Below are positions 9,451 through 18,913 of a DNA stretch of 64,000 nucleotides, one piece after another (the stretch's first letter is position 1; each line of letters starts with the position of its first letter). A program made the translations under genes and the position numbers. The notes beneath the pieces are model-generated. The model was given only the letters and a program-made list of their open reading frames with translations, did not search any database and was not told the DNA's origin. The DNA comes from Methanobrevibacter sp. (GTDB taxonomy: Archaea; Methanobacteriota; Methanobacteria; Methanobacteriales; Methanobacteriaceae), in the NCBI RefSeq assembly GCF_017468685.1, contig NZ_JAFUHT010000054.1, positions 1 to 64,000 on the forward strand. Reading direction: 5' to 3'.

Positions 9451-10050
9451 ATGAAGAACAATGTTAGGATTTTACGAAAAGCAATGGGATTAACCCAGGA
9501 ACAGCTTGCAAAAAAGGTAGGCATTTCCCGCCAATCCCTATCTAACTTAAATAATTTTAAAACCCTTCTGAAAAATGGTATAAAAATATTCTTTGTAAAA
9601 TTCATATATCTGATTTTCCCACTGGTTTTATTTCTTTTAACTGTTACAGGTTCAATTCCAAGATTTGCAGGATTAATAATAACTGGTGTGCTTTTTGTAG
9701 TCCTATACGTATATTGTTTTATAGCTATTGCAAATATGGTTTATCATGATTCATTTAAAAAAGCATTTGCACTAAATGAGATAAGTATTGTGAAAAATAA
9801 TATCGGTTGGCTATTATTATTCGGATTGTTAATGACCATTTTATTCATATTTTATGGAGTTACAGCATTTCTGGATGAATTCATAATCTTTTTAGGCAAT
9901 TTCATAAACATTAATGCAATACTTTTCGACTCATTTACAGTCTATAAGTTATTGCTATTATTAATTTCAAGCTTAACCGTTCAGCCGTTCATTGATATTT
10001 TAACTGCAAGAATTGCAGGAGTTATTTATGAAAATGGAAGTGAAACATGA
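9451..10050 (+). CDS. Chimeric protein: start of an XRE-type HTH joined to the C-terminal half of a DUF4013-like membrane protein
   Basis: 199 residues. Residues 1-30 are the opening of an XRE regulator (ILRKAMGLTQEQLAKKVGIS followed by RQSL), which normally continues into the rest of a five-helix domain. Here it runs directly into LNNFKTLLKNGIK and then five membrane segments. The next gene has the same LNNFK...DGVK segment at residue 84 and the same YHDSFKKAF motif, so this gene is a paralogue that lost its first 80 or so residues and gained a truncated HTH. It overlaps the next gene by four bases. Whether the HTH piece still folds is doubtful. Confidence 0.7.
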   Translation: MKNNVRILRKAMGLTQEQLAKKVGISRQSLSNLNNFKTLLKNGIKIFFVKFIYLIFPLVLFLLTVTGSIPRFAGLIITGVLFVVLYVYCFIAIANMVYHDSFKKAFALNEISIVKNNIGWLLLFGLLMTILFIFYGVTAFLDEFIIFLGNFININAILFDSFTVYKLLLLLISSLTVQPFIDILTARIAGVIYENGSET

Positions 10051-10742
10051 TATTTGATATTCTGACAGATTCTGTAAGGTATGCAATTTCAAAACCTAAA
10101 ACTATACTAATTCTCGGTGTTTTTAATTTATTTGATTTTCTTGTTGTCCCATTACTTTTTGCATTGGGATACTATTATAAAATCACAAAAGAATCAACAA
10201 GAGGCATGATAAATTGTGATGAAAAAATGCCTCCTTTAAATAACTTCAAACAACTTTTTATAGATGGGGTTAAAGTTCTTTCAGCTGGTTTGATATATTT
10301 AATACCTCCATTTGTTGTATTTATCAGTCTTTTATTTTTGTCTGAATTGGGTTATCTTGAATACGATTTGGTTGATCCTCTTTCAAACTGCATATTCTTC
10401 ATATTCTTCTGCTATTTCTATATTGCCCTTCCAAATATGGCATATCATGACTCATTTAAAAAAGCATTTGATTTTAAACAAATTAACAGGATAATAATTA
10501 AAAAAATAGGGGTTCTCCCATTAATTATCGTATTATTAGCTATTAATTTCATGGAATATATATTTGGAAGCATCAGTGCAGATATTGTTCAAATATTAAA
10601 CATTATATTTAGTCTTGATGCTGTTTCTCTACATGCATTGACATTTGTCTTTGGAACAGTTATGATTGCCCTTTTCATCACTCCATTTATAGATGTCCTA
10701 CTGTCAAGGGCTACCGGTCTGTTATACGTCAGTGATGATTAA
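10047..10742 (+). CDS. DUF4013-like membrane protein
   Basis: 231 residues with about six hydrophobic segments, a cytoplasmic loop around residues 65-90 (GMINCDEKMPPLNNFKQLF) and the motif NMAYHDSFKKAF. It is a paralogue of the upstream chimeric gene and overlaps it (ATGA), so both are translated from one message. An ABC transporter operon follows about 100 bases later. Function unknown. Confidence 0.7.
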   Translation: MIFDILTDSVRYAISKPKTILILGVFNLFDFLVVPLLFALGYYYKITKESTRGMINCDEKMPPLNNFKQLFIDGVKVLSAGLIYLIPPFVVFISLLFLSELGYLEYDLVDPLSNCIFFIFFCYFYIALPNMAYHDSFKKAFDFKQINRIIIKKIGVLPLIIVLLAINFMEYIFGSISADIVQILNIIFSLDAVSLHALTFVFGTVMIALFITPFIDVLLSRATGLLYVSDD

Positions 10743-10848
10743 TGATTAAATTAAATTTGAATTTTATGCTTATTAATTAACAATATTGTTAAATATTATT
10801 AATAAATTAAATAAAATTAGAATAAATCAAACTAATAGGGTCTTAGAA

Positions 10849-11553
10849 ATGAATACATTAATTGAAGTTAAAAATGTTTCCAAGGAATATCAAACTGGAA
10901 ACCAGATAGTTAAAGCGGCGAACAATCTTAATTTCACTATTGATAAAGGGGAGCTTGTAGTAATTCTTGGACCATCCGGAAGTGGAAAATCCACACTGCT
11001 CAACCTTTTAGGAGGACTTGACAAAGCCACAAATGGTGAAATCATTATCGACGGTGAAAACATCACAGCATTTTCAGACAAGAAACTCACACGCTACAGA
11101 GCAAAGGAAATAGGATTCATCTTTCAGTTCTACAACCTGATTCCGAACCTAACAGCTTGTGAAAATATTGAGATACTGAATGATATTGTTGATGAAAACA
11201 TTGACGGAAAAGAAGTCTTGGCACAGGTTGGCCTTTCACAGCACGTTAACAAATTCCCATCAGAACTGTCCGGTGGAGAACAGCAAAGAGTATCTATTGC
11301 AAGAGCTATCGCTAAAAAGCCAAAAATGCTTTTATGTGATGAACCAACTGGAGCACTGGATTCCCACACTGGAAAAATCATTATTGAACTGCTGATTAAC
11401 TTATGTGAAAGCGAAAATACAACTGTCATTATAGTAACACACAACAGTGAATTTGCAAAAGTTGCAAACAAGGTTATACACATAAAAAACGGTCAGGTTG
11501 AAAACATTGAAAACCATGAAAATCCGCAAACGGTAGATTCCATAAACTGGTGA
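10849..11553 (+). CDS. ABC transporter ATP-binding protein (LolD/MacB type)
   Basis: About 234 residues with all nucleotide-binding motifs: Walker A GPSGSGKST, Q-loop FQFYNLIPNLTA, signature LSGGEQQRV, Walker B MLLCDEPTGALD and the switch His in VTHN. The length and the next gene place it in the MacB/LolD class that works with FtsX-type permeases and moves lipids, peptides or drugs or acts mechanically. The long upstream frame starts with TTG and has no family match in its first 21 residues, so the ATG at 10849 is chosen. It lies seven bases before the permease. Confidence 0.9.
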   Translation: MNTLIEVKNVSKEYQTGNQIVKAANNLNFTIDKGELVVILGPSGSGKSTLLNLLGGLDKATNGEIIIDGENITAFSDKKLTRYRAKEIGFIFQFYNLIPNLTACENIEILNDIVDENIDGKEVLAQVGLSQHVNKFPSELSGGEQQRVSIARAIAKKPKMLLCDEPTGALDSHTGKIIIELLINLCESENTTVIIVTHNSEFAKVANKVIHIKNGQVENIENHENPQTVDSINW

Positions 11554-11559
11554 TAAAGT

Positions 11560-13851
11560 ATGTTATTTAAAAAGATGTTTCGTGACATTAAGGAAAACAA
11601 GATGCAGTTCATAGCCATTTTTCTAATGTCATTTATCACACTGCTTGCCTTTGCAGGAATCGGATCTGAAGTTCAGGGTCTTCAGGACAACCTAAACAAT
11701 TATTATAATGAAACCAATATGGCCGATGCATATGCATTCGGAAGCAACTTCAATGAAAGCGTAATCAAAGACTTTAAGAACATGGACACAACAACAGGCA
11801 TTGAGTCCCAGTTCGTTGTAAAATCCATTGCTGATTTGGAAAACGACCCCACAGTAACGCTGCATTTTCTTGAGAAAAATAATATCTCCCAATACTATCC
11901 GGTTAAAGGAGATGCAATTGATTTTGATGATGAGGATGGAATATGGCTGGATGCAAGATTTGCAGAGGTAAAGAATCTGACAGTGGGAGATGAAATCACT
12001 CTGGAATTTAACGGAATCACAATAACAAAAACAATCCGTGGTCTTGGATATTCACCGGATTATGTTTATGAGGAACCTGAAAACGGTCTGGTTTCAGATT
12101 TCAAATATCAGGGATTCGGATACTTATCAGATAAGGCATATCCTGCTCCAAATATGCCTCACAACAAGCTACTGATGACAACCAATGTCAGCAATCAGGA
12201 ATATTATGACCAGACACGTGAAATGCTTGAGGACAAGGGATATGATGACATAATTGATGGTGCTGCATTCATGCCTCGTGAAGACACAGGCAGTGACAAC
12301 CAGATACAGGATGAAATCAAACAGCACATCATTTTAGCGGTAATGTTTCCAATCATATTTGTCGTTGTGGCACTTCTGATTCTTTTAACTACAATGACAC
12401 GTATTGTAAGTCATCAAAGAACACAGATTGGAACATTAAAGGCAATTGGATTTGAAAACAGACCATTAATAATACATTACTTATCCTATGGTTTTATTTT
12501 AACATTGATTGGTAGTGTGCTTGGAATAATTGTTGGCCACTATACGATACCCTACATTTTTATTGGCACTATGCAGTCATACTATACTTTGCCTAGCTGG
12601 AATCCGGGATTAAACATGAACTTTATTTATGTAGCACTTCTAATCGTTTTGGGATCAGTTTTATGTTCATATTATGCAGTTGCAAGTATTATGCGTGAAT
12701 CTCCTTCTGCTACACTAAAAGCAAAGCCGCCAAAAATAAATAAGATAGGTTTTGTTGAAAACACATGGATATGGGAAAAATTCGGATTTAACCTCAGATG
12801 GAATACACGTGACGTTAACCGTAACAAGTTAAGGGCAATCATTACATTATTTGGAGTTATCGGTTGTACTGTGCTTCTTATTTCAGCATTCGGTATGCAT
12901 GATGGTGTCAATGATTTGAAAACATGGAAATATGATGACATTAACCATTATGAAACACAATTGGTCTTGCAGGATGATGTTTCACAGTCTCAGATTGATT
13001 CAATAATCGATGAAGTTAATGGGACTCCCGTCATGACTAAATCCATTCAGATTGATGCAAATGGTGTTAAAAAAACGCAGGTGCTGACGGTTCATGACAA
13101 AACTCCGCTGATTACGCCTACAGATAAAAACAGACAGGAAATGACATTACCTGAAGACGGAGTTTCCATTTCCCAAAAGACTGCTGAGTTTTTTGACCTT
13201 GAAGTAGGTGATACAATCAAATGGCACATTTATGGAAATGAAACATGGATAACTTCAACTGTTGATGCCATTTATGGTGATCCTTCAGTTCAGGGAATTA
13301 CAATCTCTGTTAGTGAAGCGGAAAACAATAATATGTCATTTGTACCTACAGAAATCGTTACCAAAGAAAAGGTTACTGATAAATTGGATGGTGTTGGAAG
13401 CGTCAACACTCATAACGACTTGACAAGCAGTTGGGATAAGCTCACACAAACTGCTAATCTGTTGATTATAATATTGGTAATATTTGCGGTCCTGTTGGCA
13501 GTTGTTGTCCTTTACAGTTTGGGCCTTTTAGGATTTACTGAAGTGGAAAGGGATATGGCAACACTAAAAGTATTAGGATTCCAGTTGAATGATTTAAGAA
13601 AACTCTTCATGACACAATATCTTGGAATCTCACTAATAGGATTTGTAATTGGAATTCCAACCGGATATTATGTATTGGAGTCAATCAGAAGCAATACGGA
13701 TAAACTTTATTATCCGACAAATTATTCACTTACTACAATAGCAATAAGCTTTGTAATAACAATAATTGTGTCAGGAATAGTTAACTGGCTTCTTGCCAAT
13801 AAACTCAGAAATATTGATATGGTTGAAGCGCTTAAAAAGGAAAGGGAATAA
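11560..13851 (+). CDS. ABC transporter permease with two FtsX domains
   Basis: 763 residues. It has an N-terminal membrane helix, an extracellular domain of about 220 residues, an FtsX core with three helices (near residues 260-380), a short link, then a second unit with a helix at RAIITLFGVIGCTVLLISAF, another extracellular domain, and a last FtsX core ending in KERE. This two-FtsX-domain layout is common in archaeal and Gram-positive exporters. It forms a transporter with the ATPase encoded just upstream. The substrate cannot be told from sequence. Confidence 0.85.
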   Translation: MLFKKMFRDIKENKMQFIAIFLMSFITLLAFAGIGSEVQGLQDNLNNYYNETNMADAYAFGSNFNESVIKDFKNMDTTTGIESQFVVKSIADLENDPTVTLHFLEKNNISQYYPVKGDAIDFDDEDGIWLDARFAEVKNLTVGDEITLEFNGITITKTIRGLGYSPDYVYEEPENGLVSDFKYQGFGYLSDKAYPAPNMPHNKLLMTTNVSNQEYYDQTREMLEDKGYDDIIDGAAFMPREDTGSDNQIQDEIKQHIILAVMFPIIFVVVALLILLTTMTRIVSHQRTQIGTLKAIGFENRPLIIHYLSYGFILTLIGSVLGIIVGHYTIPYIFIGTMQSYYTLPSWNPGLNMNFIYVALLIVLGSVLCSYYAVASIMRESPSATLKAKPPKINKIGFVENTWIWEKFGFNLRWNTRDVNRNKLRAIITLFGVIGCTVLLISAFGMHDGVNDLKTWKYDDINHYETQLVLQDDVSQSQIDSIIDEVNGTPVMTKSIQIDANGVKKTQVLTVHDKTPLITPTDKNRQEMTLPEDGVSISQKTAEFFDLEVGDTIKWHIYGNETWITSTVDAIYGDPSVQGITISVSEAENNNMSFVPTEIVTKEKVTDKLDGVGSVNTHNDLTSSWDKLTQTANLLIIILVIFAVLLAVVVLYSLGLLGFTEVERDMATLKVLGFQLNDLRKLFMTQYLGISLIGFVIGIPTGYYVLESIRSNTDKLYYPTNYSLTTIAISFVITIIVSGIVNWLLANKLRNIDMVEALKKERE

Positions 13852-13968
13852 ATCTTCCCTTACTTTTTCAATTATTGATTCACAAACAAGTATGGATTAA
13901 CATTTATTAATAGGGAGTTTTTTGGACATTTCAAATTAGTTGGCTAAAAACTAAATCAGGAGAATTCA

Positions 13969-14769
13969 ATGGTAAAAAATATAATTAAAGAATCATTTCT
14001 AAAACCTTTTAGGGAGTATAAGACATTTATTTTTGTAATCGGATTAGCTGTCATATGTGATGTTATCTCTCATGAATTCTATTCTCTCCATATTGGGAGA
14101 TGGTCATTGCCTTTGATGATAGCCACATCATTGGTTATTCTCATGATTGTGGGAATCATGCTGAGCCATGTCAATCGTACCGTGTATAAAACGGATGTGG
14201 AATATTTTAATGTTAAAGATAATGTCATGGAAGGATTAAAGGAGTATATTATCAATCTATACTATGTGGTTTTGTCTTCGCTGCTTTCACTACTTTTTAC
14301 CATTCCTACAGGAGTTTACACCAAGTTAACTCATATTCAGGATTATGTCTTAAGCAATGACATAAGCACCACATTTCTGACTCTGCATGAATTGTCTGAA
14401 AGCATTCCAATCAATTTGCAAGTTGATTTGGTCCACAGCTTACAGATCAATTTGATTTTTGGTATGCTGATGGCTATAACATTGATTTCATTCGGATTCA
14501 TTGGAAGAATCATCCTGATTAAGACAGGCAGTCTAAAAGAGGCTTTGAACTTAAGAAATGTTTATAATATTATCAAAGAAATTGGTTACATGAGATATAT
14601 TCAGTTCATACTTGCTAGTTCTGTAATTATAATTGTCATGTTCAATATTTTGATTTCTTTGAAATTTTTCCTAAGTGATATATTGATTTCAGCAATATTT
14701 GAAGCTTTTATCTTGATATTTGCAACCAATGGATTTTATTTGATTGTTTCAAAAAGAAATTCTGATTGA
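13969..14769 (+). CDS. Polytopic membrane protein, possibly DUF4013-related
   Basis: 266 residues with about six membrane segments. AGGAG lies eight bases before the ATG. The overall layout (short N-terminus, helix pair, a segment with NVMEGLKEYIINLYYVV, further helix pairs) resembles the nearby DUF4013-like proteins, but sequence similarity by eye is low. Function unknown. Confidence 0.6.
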   Translation: MVKNIIKESFLKPFREYKTFIFVIGLAVICDVISHEFYSLHIGRWSLPLMIATSLVILMIVGIMLSHVNRTVYKTDVEYFNVKDNVMEGLKEYIINLYYVVLSSLLSLLFTIPTGVYTKLTHIQDYVLSNDISTTFLTLHELSESIPINLQVDLVHSLQINLIFGMLMAITLISFGFIGRIILIKTGSLKEALNLRNVYNIIKEIGYMRYIQFILASSVIIIVMFNILISLKFFLSDILISAIFEAFILIFATNGFYLIVSKRNSD

Positions 14770-14952
14770 TATTCATTCGACAGGTTATGTCGGATTGATA
14801 AATTTCAAAATTGATTTTTTCATAGTGTTTTGTTTAAACAGTGTCATGTTCACAAAATTGAAATCAGTGGATATTGCACAAACTTAATTAACATTCAAGT
14901 TCATATTTTATATTGAAAAAAGCATTAAACAACTGATGATTAAGTGATTATT

Positions 14953-15954
14953 ATGGAATTTCCAACTACAAGAATGAGAAGATTAAGAAAAAATCAAAAG
15001 ATTAGGGACATTGTTCGTGAAACTAAACTGTTAAAGGAAGACTTGATTTATCCGATTTACTTTAAGGAGGAACTTGAAGGCGATGAAAAGGAAGAGATTT
15101 CATCACTTCCAGGTGAATTCAGATACTCCTTGGATTCAGGTGTTGAGTTTGCAAAACAGCTTGAAGCTAAAGGATTAAAATCAATCATTGTATTTGGAAT
15201 ACCAAAAGAGGAAACCAAGGATGAAATTGCTTCACCTGATTACTCAGCAACAGGAATTGTTCAAAAGGCAATTAGAAGACTTAAAAAGGAAACAAATCTT
15301 GTAATTATCTCAGATGTATGCCTGTGCCAGTACACTTCCCATGGCCATTGCGGAATGATAAAAGAAAACGATGACACTGACGACGGAATTGAAATTCTAA
15401 ACGATGAATCTCTTCCATACATTGCAAAGGTTGCCTTGTCTCATGCTGAAGCCGGAGCTGACATCGTAGCGCCTTCCGACATGATGGATGGAAGAGTCGG
15501 TGCAATCAGACAGACTTTAGACGATAATGGATATGAAAACGTCATGATAATGTCATATTCAGCAAAATACGCATCAGCATTCTATGAGCCATTCAGGGTG
15601 GCTGCCTGCTCATCACCTCATGCAGGGGACAGAAAATCATATCAGATGGATCCTGGAAATGCCATTGAAGCAATCCGTGAATGCGAACTTGACGTGATTG
15701 AAGGGGCTGACTTTTTAATGGTCAAACCTGCACTCCCGTACCTTGATGTGGTCAGAATGGTCAGGGATGAGTTCATGCTTCCTTTGGTTGCATATAACGT
15801 AAGTGGAGAATATTCCATGATTATGGCTGCAATCGAAAAGGGATACTTGACTGAAAGGGCTATTCTTGAAGCATTACTTTCAATTAAAAGAGCTGGAGCA
15901 GATTTGATAATCACCAATTTTGCACCATACCTGCTTTTGAATGATGTGATATAA
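14953..15954 (+). CDS. hemB: Porphobilinogen synthase (delta-aminolevulinate dehydratase)
   Basis: About 333 residues. It joins two 5-aminolevulinate molecules into porphobilinogen in the cytoplasm, the second step to uroporphyrinogen III, needed here for F430, corrinoids and possibly siroheme. The metal-binding motif [11 protein letters not shown], Schiff-base Lys205 in [13 protein letters not shown] and Lys258 in [12 protein letters not shown] are all present. The GTG at 14944 belongs to the site GTGATT, so the ATG at 14953 is preferred. Its stop overlaps the next start by one base. hemD (35624) and cobA (43949) of the same pathway are elsewhere in this window. Confidence 0.95.
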   Translation: MEFPTTRMRRLRKNQKIRDIVRETKLLKEDLIYPIYFKEELEGDEKEEISSLPGEFRYSLDSGVEFAKQLEAKGLKSIIVFGIPKEETKDEIASPDYSATGIVQKAIRRLKKETNLVIISDVCLCQYTSHGHCGMIKENDDTDDGIEILNDESLPYIAKVALSHAEAGADIVAPSDMMDGRVGAIRQTLDDNGYENVMIMSYSAKYASAFYEPFRVAACSSPHAGDRKSYQMDPGNAIEAIRECELDVIEGADFLMVKPALPYLDVVRMVRDEFMLPLVAYNVSGEYSMIMAAIEKGYLTERAILEALLSIKRAGADLIITNFAPYLLLNDVI

Positions 15955-16832
15955 TGGATGTAAATGAAATTGCAAAAATCGCTCAAATCGCTTCAGCATT
16001 GGAAGTGAGCGGATATCCAAAGCCGGGTAATGTTCACCGTACACGTGACTATGATGATATGGAATTTGAGGATTTCATCATAAGCGGAATAGTCATTGGA
16101 GATACCATACGTGAGGCATGCAGTGATGTGGATGTTGAAAACCCTCAATTGGGCAAATACATTCTGCAGGCTGTAGCTGAAACCGACAGATGGATTAAAA
16201 ACAACACTAACTTGGGAATTGTCATGATGACAACACCAATTGCCGTTGCAGCATCCATCAGCGATTCATTTGATGATATGAGAGAAAACATTAAATTATT
16301 GATGGCAAACACTTCAGTGGATGATGCATGCGACTTGTATGATGCAATCAACATTGCAGATGCCGGTGGAATGGGCGATCAGGATGAGTATGATGTTGCA
16401 AGCGACAATGCAAAACAGGAGTTAAGGGACAATAATCAGACCATGTATGATGTTTTGAAAATATCTGCTCCATGGGACATGCTTGCACGTGAAATGACCA
16501 GTGATATGCCTGCCGTGTTTGAAATAGGCTATCCGACTTATCATGAACTAAAAGAAGAGAAGTCTAAAAATGAAGCCTGTCTTTTGACATTTTTAACTAT
16601 TTTGTCACATGTTCCGGATACTTTGATTTCAAGAAAGTACGGGGATGATGAGGCTCTCAAAATATCTCTCATGACAAGGGATTTGCTTAAGATGAAAGAT
16701 TCTGCTGACTTTATAGATAGGGTTGCTGAATTTGACGATTATTTATTTAAGAATAAGTATAATCCTGGAACAACTGCAGATTTAACAGCTGCTTCTATTT
16801 TTGTAAGTTATTTGAAATCCAATTTCAAATAA
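15954..16832 (+). CDS. Triphosphoribosyl-dephospho-CoA synthase (CitG/MdcB) family protein
   Basis: 292 residues with the family opening ALEVSGYPKPGNVHRTRD, an acidic pair in DACDLYDAINIADAGGMG and a C-terminal NPGTTADLTAAS. Bacterial CitG and MdcB make the prosthetic-group precursor of citrate or malonate lyase from ATP and dephospho-CoA. No such lyase is seen here, and archaeal members probably do a related nucleotide-sugar transfer of unknown purpose. It overlaps hemB by one base, so the two are translationally coupled. Confidence 0.85.
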   Translation: MDVNEIAKIAQIASALEVSGYPKPGNVHRTRDYDDMEFEDFIISGIVIGDTIREACSDVDVENPQLGKYILQAVAETDRWIKNNTNLGIVMMTTPIAVAASISDSFDDMRENIKLLMANTSVDDACDLYDAINIADAGGMGDQDEYDVASDNAKQELRDNNQTMYDVLKISAPWDMLAREMTSDMPAVFEIGYPTYHELKEEKSKNEACLLTFLTILSHVPDTLISRKYGDDEALKISLMTRDLLKMKDSADFIDRVAEFDDYLFKNKYNPGTTADLTAASIFVSYLKSNFK

Positions 16833-16848
16833 TTTTTTTTAAATTTTA

Positions 16849-16895
16849 AACTAACAACCGTTAGTTTTTTATAGTATAACTAACAACTGTTAGTT
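16849..16895. promoter_or_regulatory. Two palindromic operators in front of the TetR gene
   Basis: AACTAAC-AACC-GTTAGTT (16849-16866) and AACTAAC-AACT-GTTAGTT (16878-16895) are two copies of one 18-bp palindrome with centres 29 bases apart, close to three helical turns. The second ends one base before the start codon at 16897. TetR proteins bind such paired palindromes as dimers, so autorepression of the downstream operon is very likely. Confidence 0.85.
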
Positions 16896-16896
16896 A

Positions 16897-17511
16897 ATGA
16901 AAGTAAATAATAAAGATAAAATTTTCAATGTTTCAATTGATTTGTTCTCAGAATATGGATATGATGGTGTTTCTGTTCGACAAATCGCCGGAGAAGTTGG
17001 AATAAAGGAAAGCTCAATATATAATCATTTCAAAAGTAAAGAAGCTATTCTGGATTCTATTTTAAATTATTATATCGAAAAGATGATGTCTGAAGACATT
17101 CCAATTGAAGAGGCAAGCACAAATCTCGATGTAGGTTTTGATTATTTTTACCAAACTGGGCTGGACGCATTTGCAGGTCAGCTAAAAGATGAGAAAATGT
17201 CAAAAATCACAAGAATAATATTGATAGAATCATATCACAATGAAAAAATTAACGGATTTCTTAAAAAAAGCATACTTGATGAGGCAATCAATGGTTGGAT
17301 TAAGTTATTTGATTTGATGAAGTTCAAAAAAGTGATTCGCGAAGATGCCGATTCAAGACAGCTCGCAGAATCATTTTACAAATACGGCCTGTTCCTTTTA
17401 TATGAACATTACATCATCAATTATCCTGAAGATGATGGGAAATTCATCGAAAAGCTTTGTAAAAAGTCACAAAATCACATTAAGCTGTTATATGATTCCG
17501 TAAGGAGGTAA
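16897..17511 (+). CDS. TetR/AcrR family transcriptional regulator
   Basis: 204 residues. The N-terminal helix-turn-helix is complete (FSEYGYDGVSVRQIAGEVGIKESSIYNHFKSKEAILDSIL), followed by a helical ligand-binding domain. The start ATG lies one base after an operator, leaving no room for a usual ribosome-binding site, so the message may be leaderless. The gene leads an operon with an acetyltransferase (three bases apart) and a flavoprotein; it likely represses all three until a ligand, perhaps a toxic compound, binds. Confidence 0.9.
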   Translation: MKVNNKDKIFNVSIDLFSEYGYDGVSVRQIAGEVGIKESSIYNHFKSKEAILDSILNYYIEKMMSEDIPIEEASTNLDVGFDYFYQTGLDAFAGQLKDEKMSKITRIILIESYHNEKINGFLKKSILDEAINGWIKLFDLMKFKKVIREDADSRQLAESFYKYGLFLLYEHYIINYPEDDGKFIEKLCKKSQNHIKLLYDSVRR

Positions 17512-17514
17512 CAC

Positions 17515-18126
17515 ATGAAAATTCGACTTGAAAATGAAAATGATTATTGGGAAGTGGAAAATCTTGTAAGAAACTCCTTTTGGAATGTATATCGTCCAGG
17601 GGCATTTGAACATTATATCGTTCATAATTTAAGAGATGATGAAAGTTTCATCAGGAATTTGGCCTATGTGATTGAAGATAACGGTAAAATAATTGGTCAT
17701 ATTAATTATTCAAAAGGTTTCATTGACTACACTGATGAAAAAATTGATGCAATCGTTTTGGGACCAGTTGCAATTGATGAAAATTATCAAAATAAGGGAC
17801 TGGGATCTAAACTCATCAATTTCACTCTTAAATTGGCAAGTGATAATTTTCCATTTGTTTTTGTCATCGGTGATGAAAACTATTACTCCAGATTCGGTTT
17901 TCAATCTGCATCAGAGTATAATCTGTTTCTGGAAGGAACAGATGTTAATGAGGAATCTCCGTTTTTCATGATAAGATTATTTGATGAGAAAAATTTGAAA
18001 GATAAACCGGGAATTTTTCACAATCCTGAAGTATTCAATATTAATCAGAGAGATGTTGATGAATTTGACAAGCAATTTGAATTTAAGCAAAAAATGATTC
18101 TGGATTCACAGCTTAAGGAGATATGA
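17515..18126 (+). CDS. GNAT family N-acetyltransferase
   Basis: 203 residues with a GNAT fold: N-terminal EVENLVRNSFW, the acetyl-CoA loop VAIDENYQNKGLGSKLI (Q/R-x-x-G-x-G) and VFVIGDENYYSRFGFQSA, typical of the YhbS-like subgroup. The last 30 residues are an extra helical tail. It has an AGGAGGT site and sits between the TetR gene and a flavoprotein gene with which it overlaps by four bases. The substrate is unknown; small-molecule detoxification fits the operon. Confidence 0.87.
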   Translation: MKIRLENENDYWEVENLVRNSFWNVYRPGAFEHYIVHNLRDDESFIRNLAYVIEDNGKIIGHINYSKGFIDYTDEKIDAIVLGPVAIDENYQNKGLGSKLINFTLKLASDNFPFVFVIGDENYYSRFGFQSASEYNLFLEGTDVNEESPFFMIRLFDEKNLKDKPGIFHNPEVFNINQRDVDEFDKQFEFKQKMILDSQLKEI

Positions 18127-18128
18127 TT

Positions 18129-18860
18129 ATGAAATATGTTGTTATTAACGGTTCTCCAAGACGTAAAAACACTTGGAAAATGGTCAAACAGGCAAAAACA
18201 AATTTGAATGGGGATTTTGATGAAATTCATTTAATGAAGGAAAAAATCCCTTTGTGTAACGGTTGTTTCAAATGCATAGTTGAAAGTGAAGAGAAATGTC
18301 CTCACATAGATATAATCAAGCCTATCGTTGATAAGATGATTGCTGCGGATGGTATTATAATTGCCAGTCCGGTATATGCAATGAATGTGACAGGACTTTT
18401 AAAGAATTTCTTTGACCACACTGCATATTTTTATCACCGTCCTGAATTTTTCACGAAAAAAGCACTGGTAATCGTATCTACTGCAGGAGCAGGTCATAAA
18501 AAAGTTGCAAACTATATTGATGAAACATTGCGTCATTGGGGTGTAAATAAGGTTTATAAAATTTCAATTGCATGTGGCGGAAAAGATGTATTGGATGTAT
18601 CTCGAATAGATAAGATTTCAAGAAAATTTAATCGGGATATGGAGTCAAATAAACTACATAATCCCAAATTAGGAGATATCATATTTTTTGATGTGTGGAA
18701 GGCAATGGCATTATCAGATAATCCGATTGAAGTGGACCGTCAATTCTGGATTAAAAACGGCTTGGCCAATAATGATTTTTCACCGGAAATAAATTTAAAC
18801 ATTTTTAAAAAGTTATTTTCAAAGGTAATGTTTTTCATATTAAAAATAGTAATTAAATAA
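18129..18860 (+). CDS. NADPH-dependent FMN reductase/flavodoxin-like protein
   Basis: About 243 residues. It opens with the flavin-phosphate loop NGSPRRKNTWKM and has a Cys cluster (LCNGCFKCIVESEEKCPH) of the iron-sulfur flavoprotein family, then ADGIIIASPVYAMNVTGLLKNFFD. The C-terminal 60 residues form an extension with a hydrophobic end. AAGGAG at 18115-18120 is spaced eight bases from the ATG at 18129 and only two from the one at 18123, so the later start is chosen. Last gene of the TetR operon; probably a reductase for quinones or similar compounds. Confidence 0.82.
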   Translation: MKYVVINGSPRRKNTWKMVKQAKTNLNGDFDEIHLMKEKIPLCNGCFKCIVESEEKCPHIDIIKPIVDKMIAADGIIIASPVYAMNVTGLLKNFFDHTAYFYHRPEFFTKKALVIVSTAGAGHKKVANYIDETLRHWGVNKVYKISIACGGKDVLDVSRIDKISRKFNRDMESNKLHNPKLGDIIFFDVWKAMALSDNPIEVDRQFWIKNGLANNDFSPEINLNIFKKLFSKVMFFILKIVIK

Positions 18861-18913
18861 TAGTAGATTAGTAACAAGTTTTTTGTTCGTTGACTATAAT
18901 TAGAGAGGTTATT

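Noticed and set aside
10786-10848. Extended N-terminus of the ABC ATPase from TTG
   Set aside because: The extra residues are Asn/Ile-rich and absent from the family; ATG 10849 starts right at the conserved first strand.
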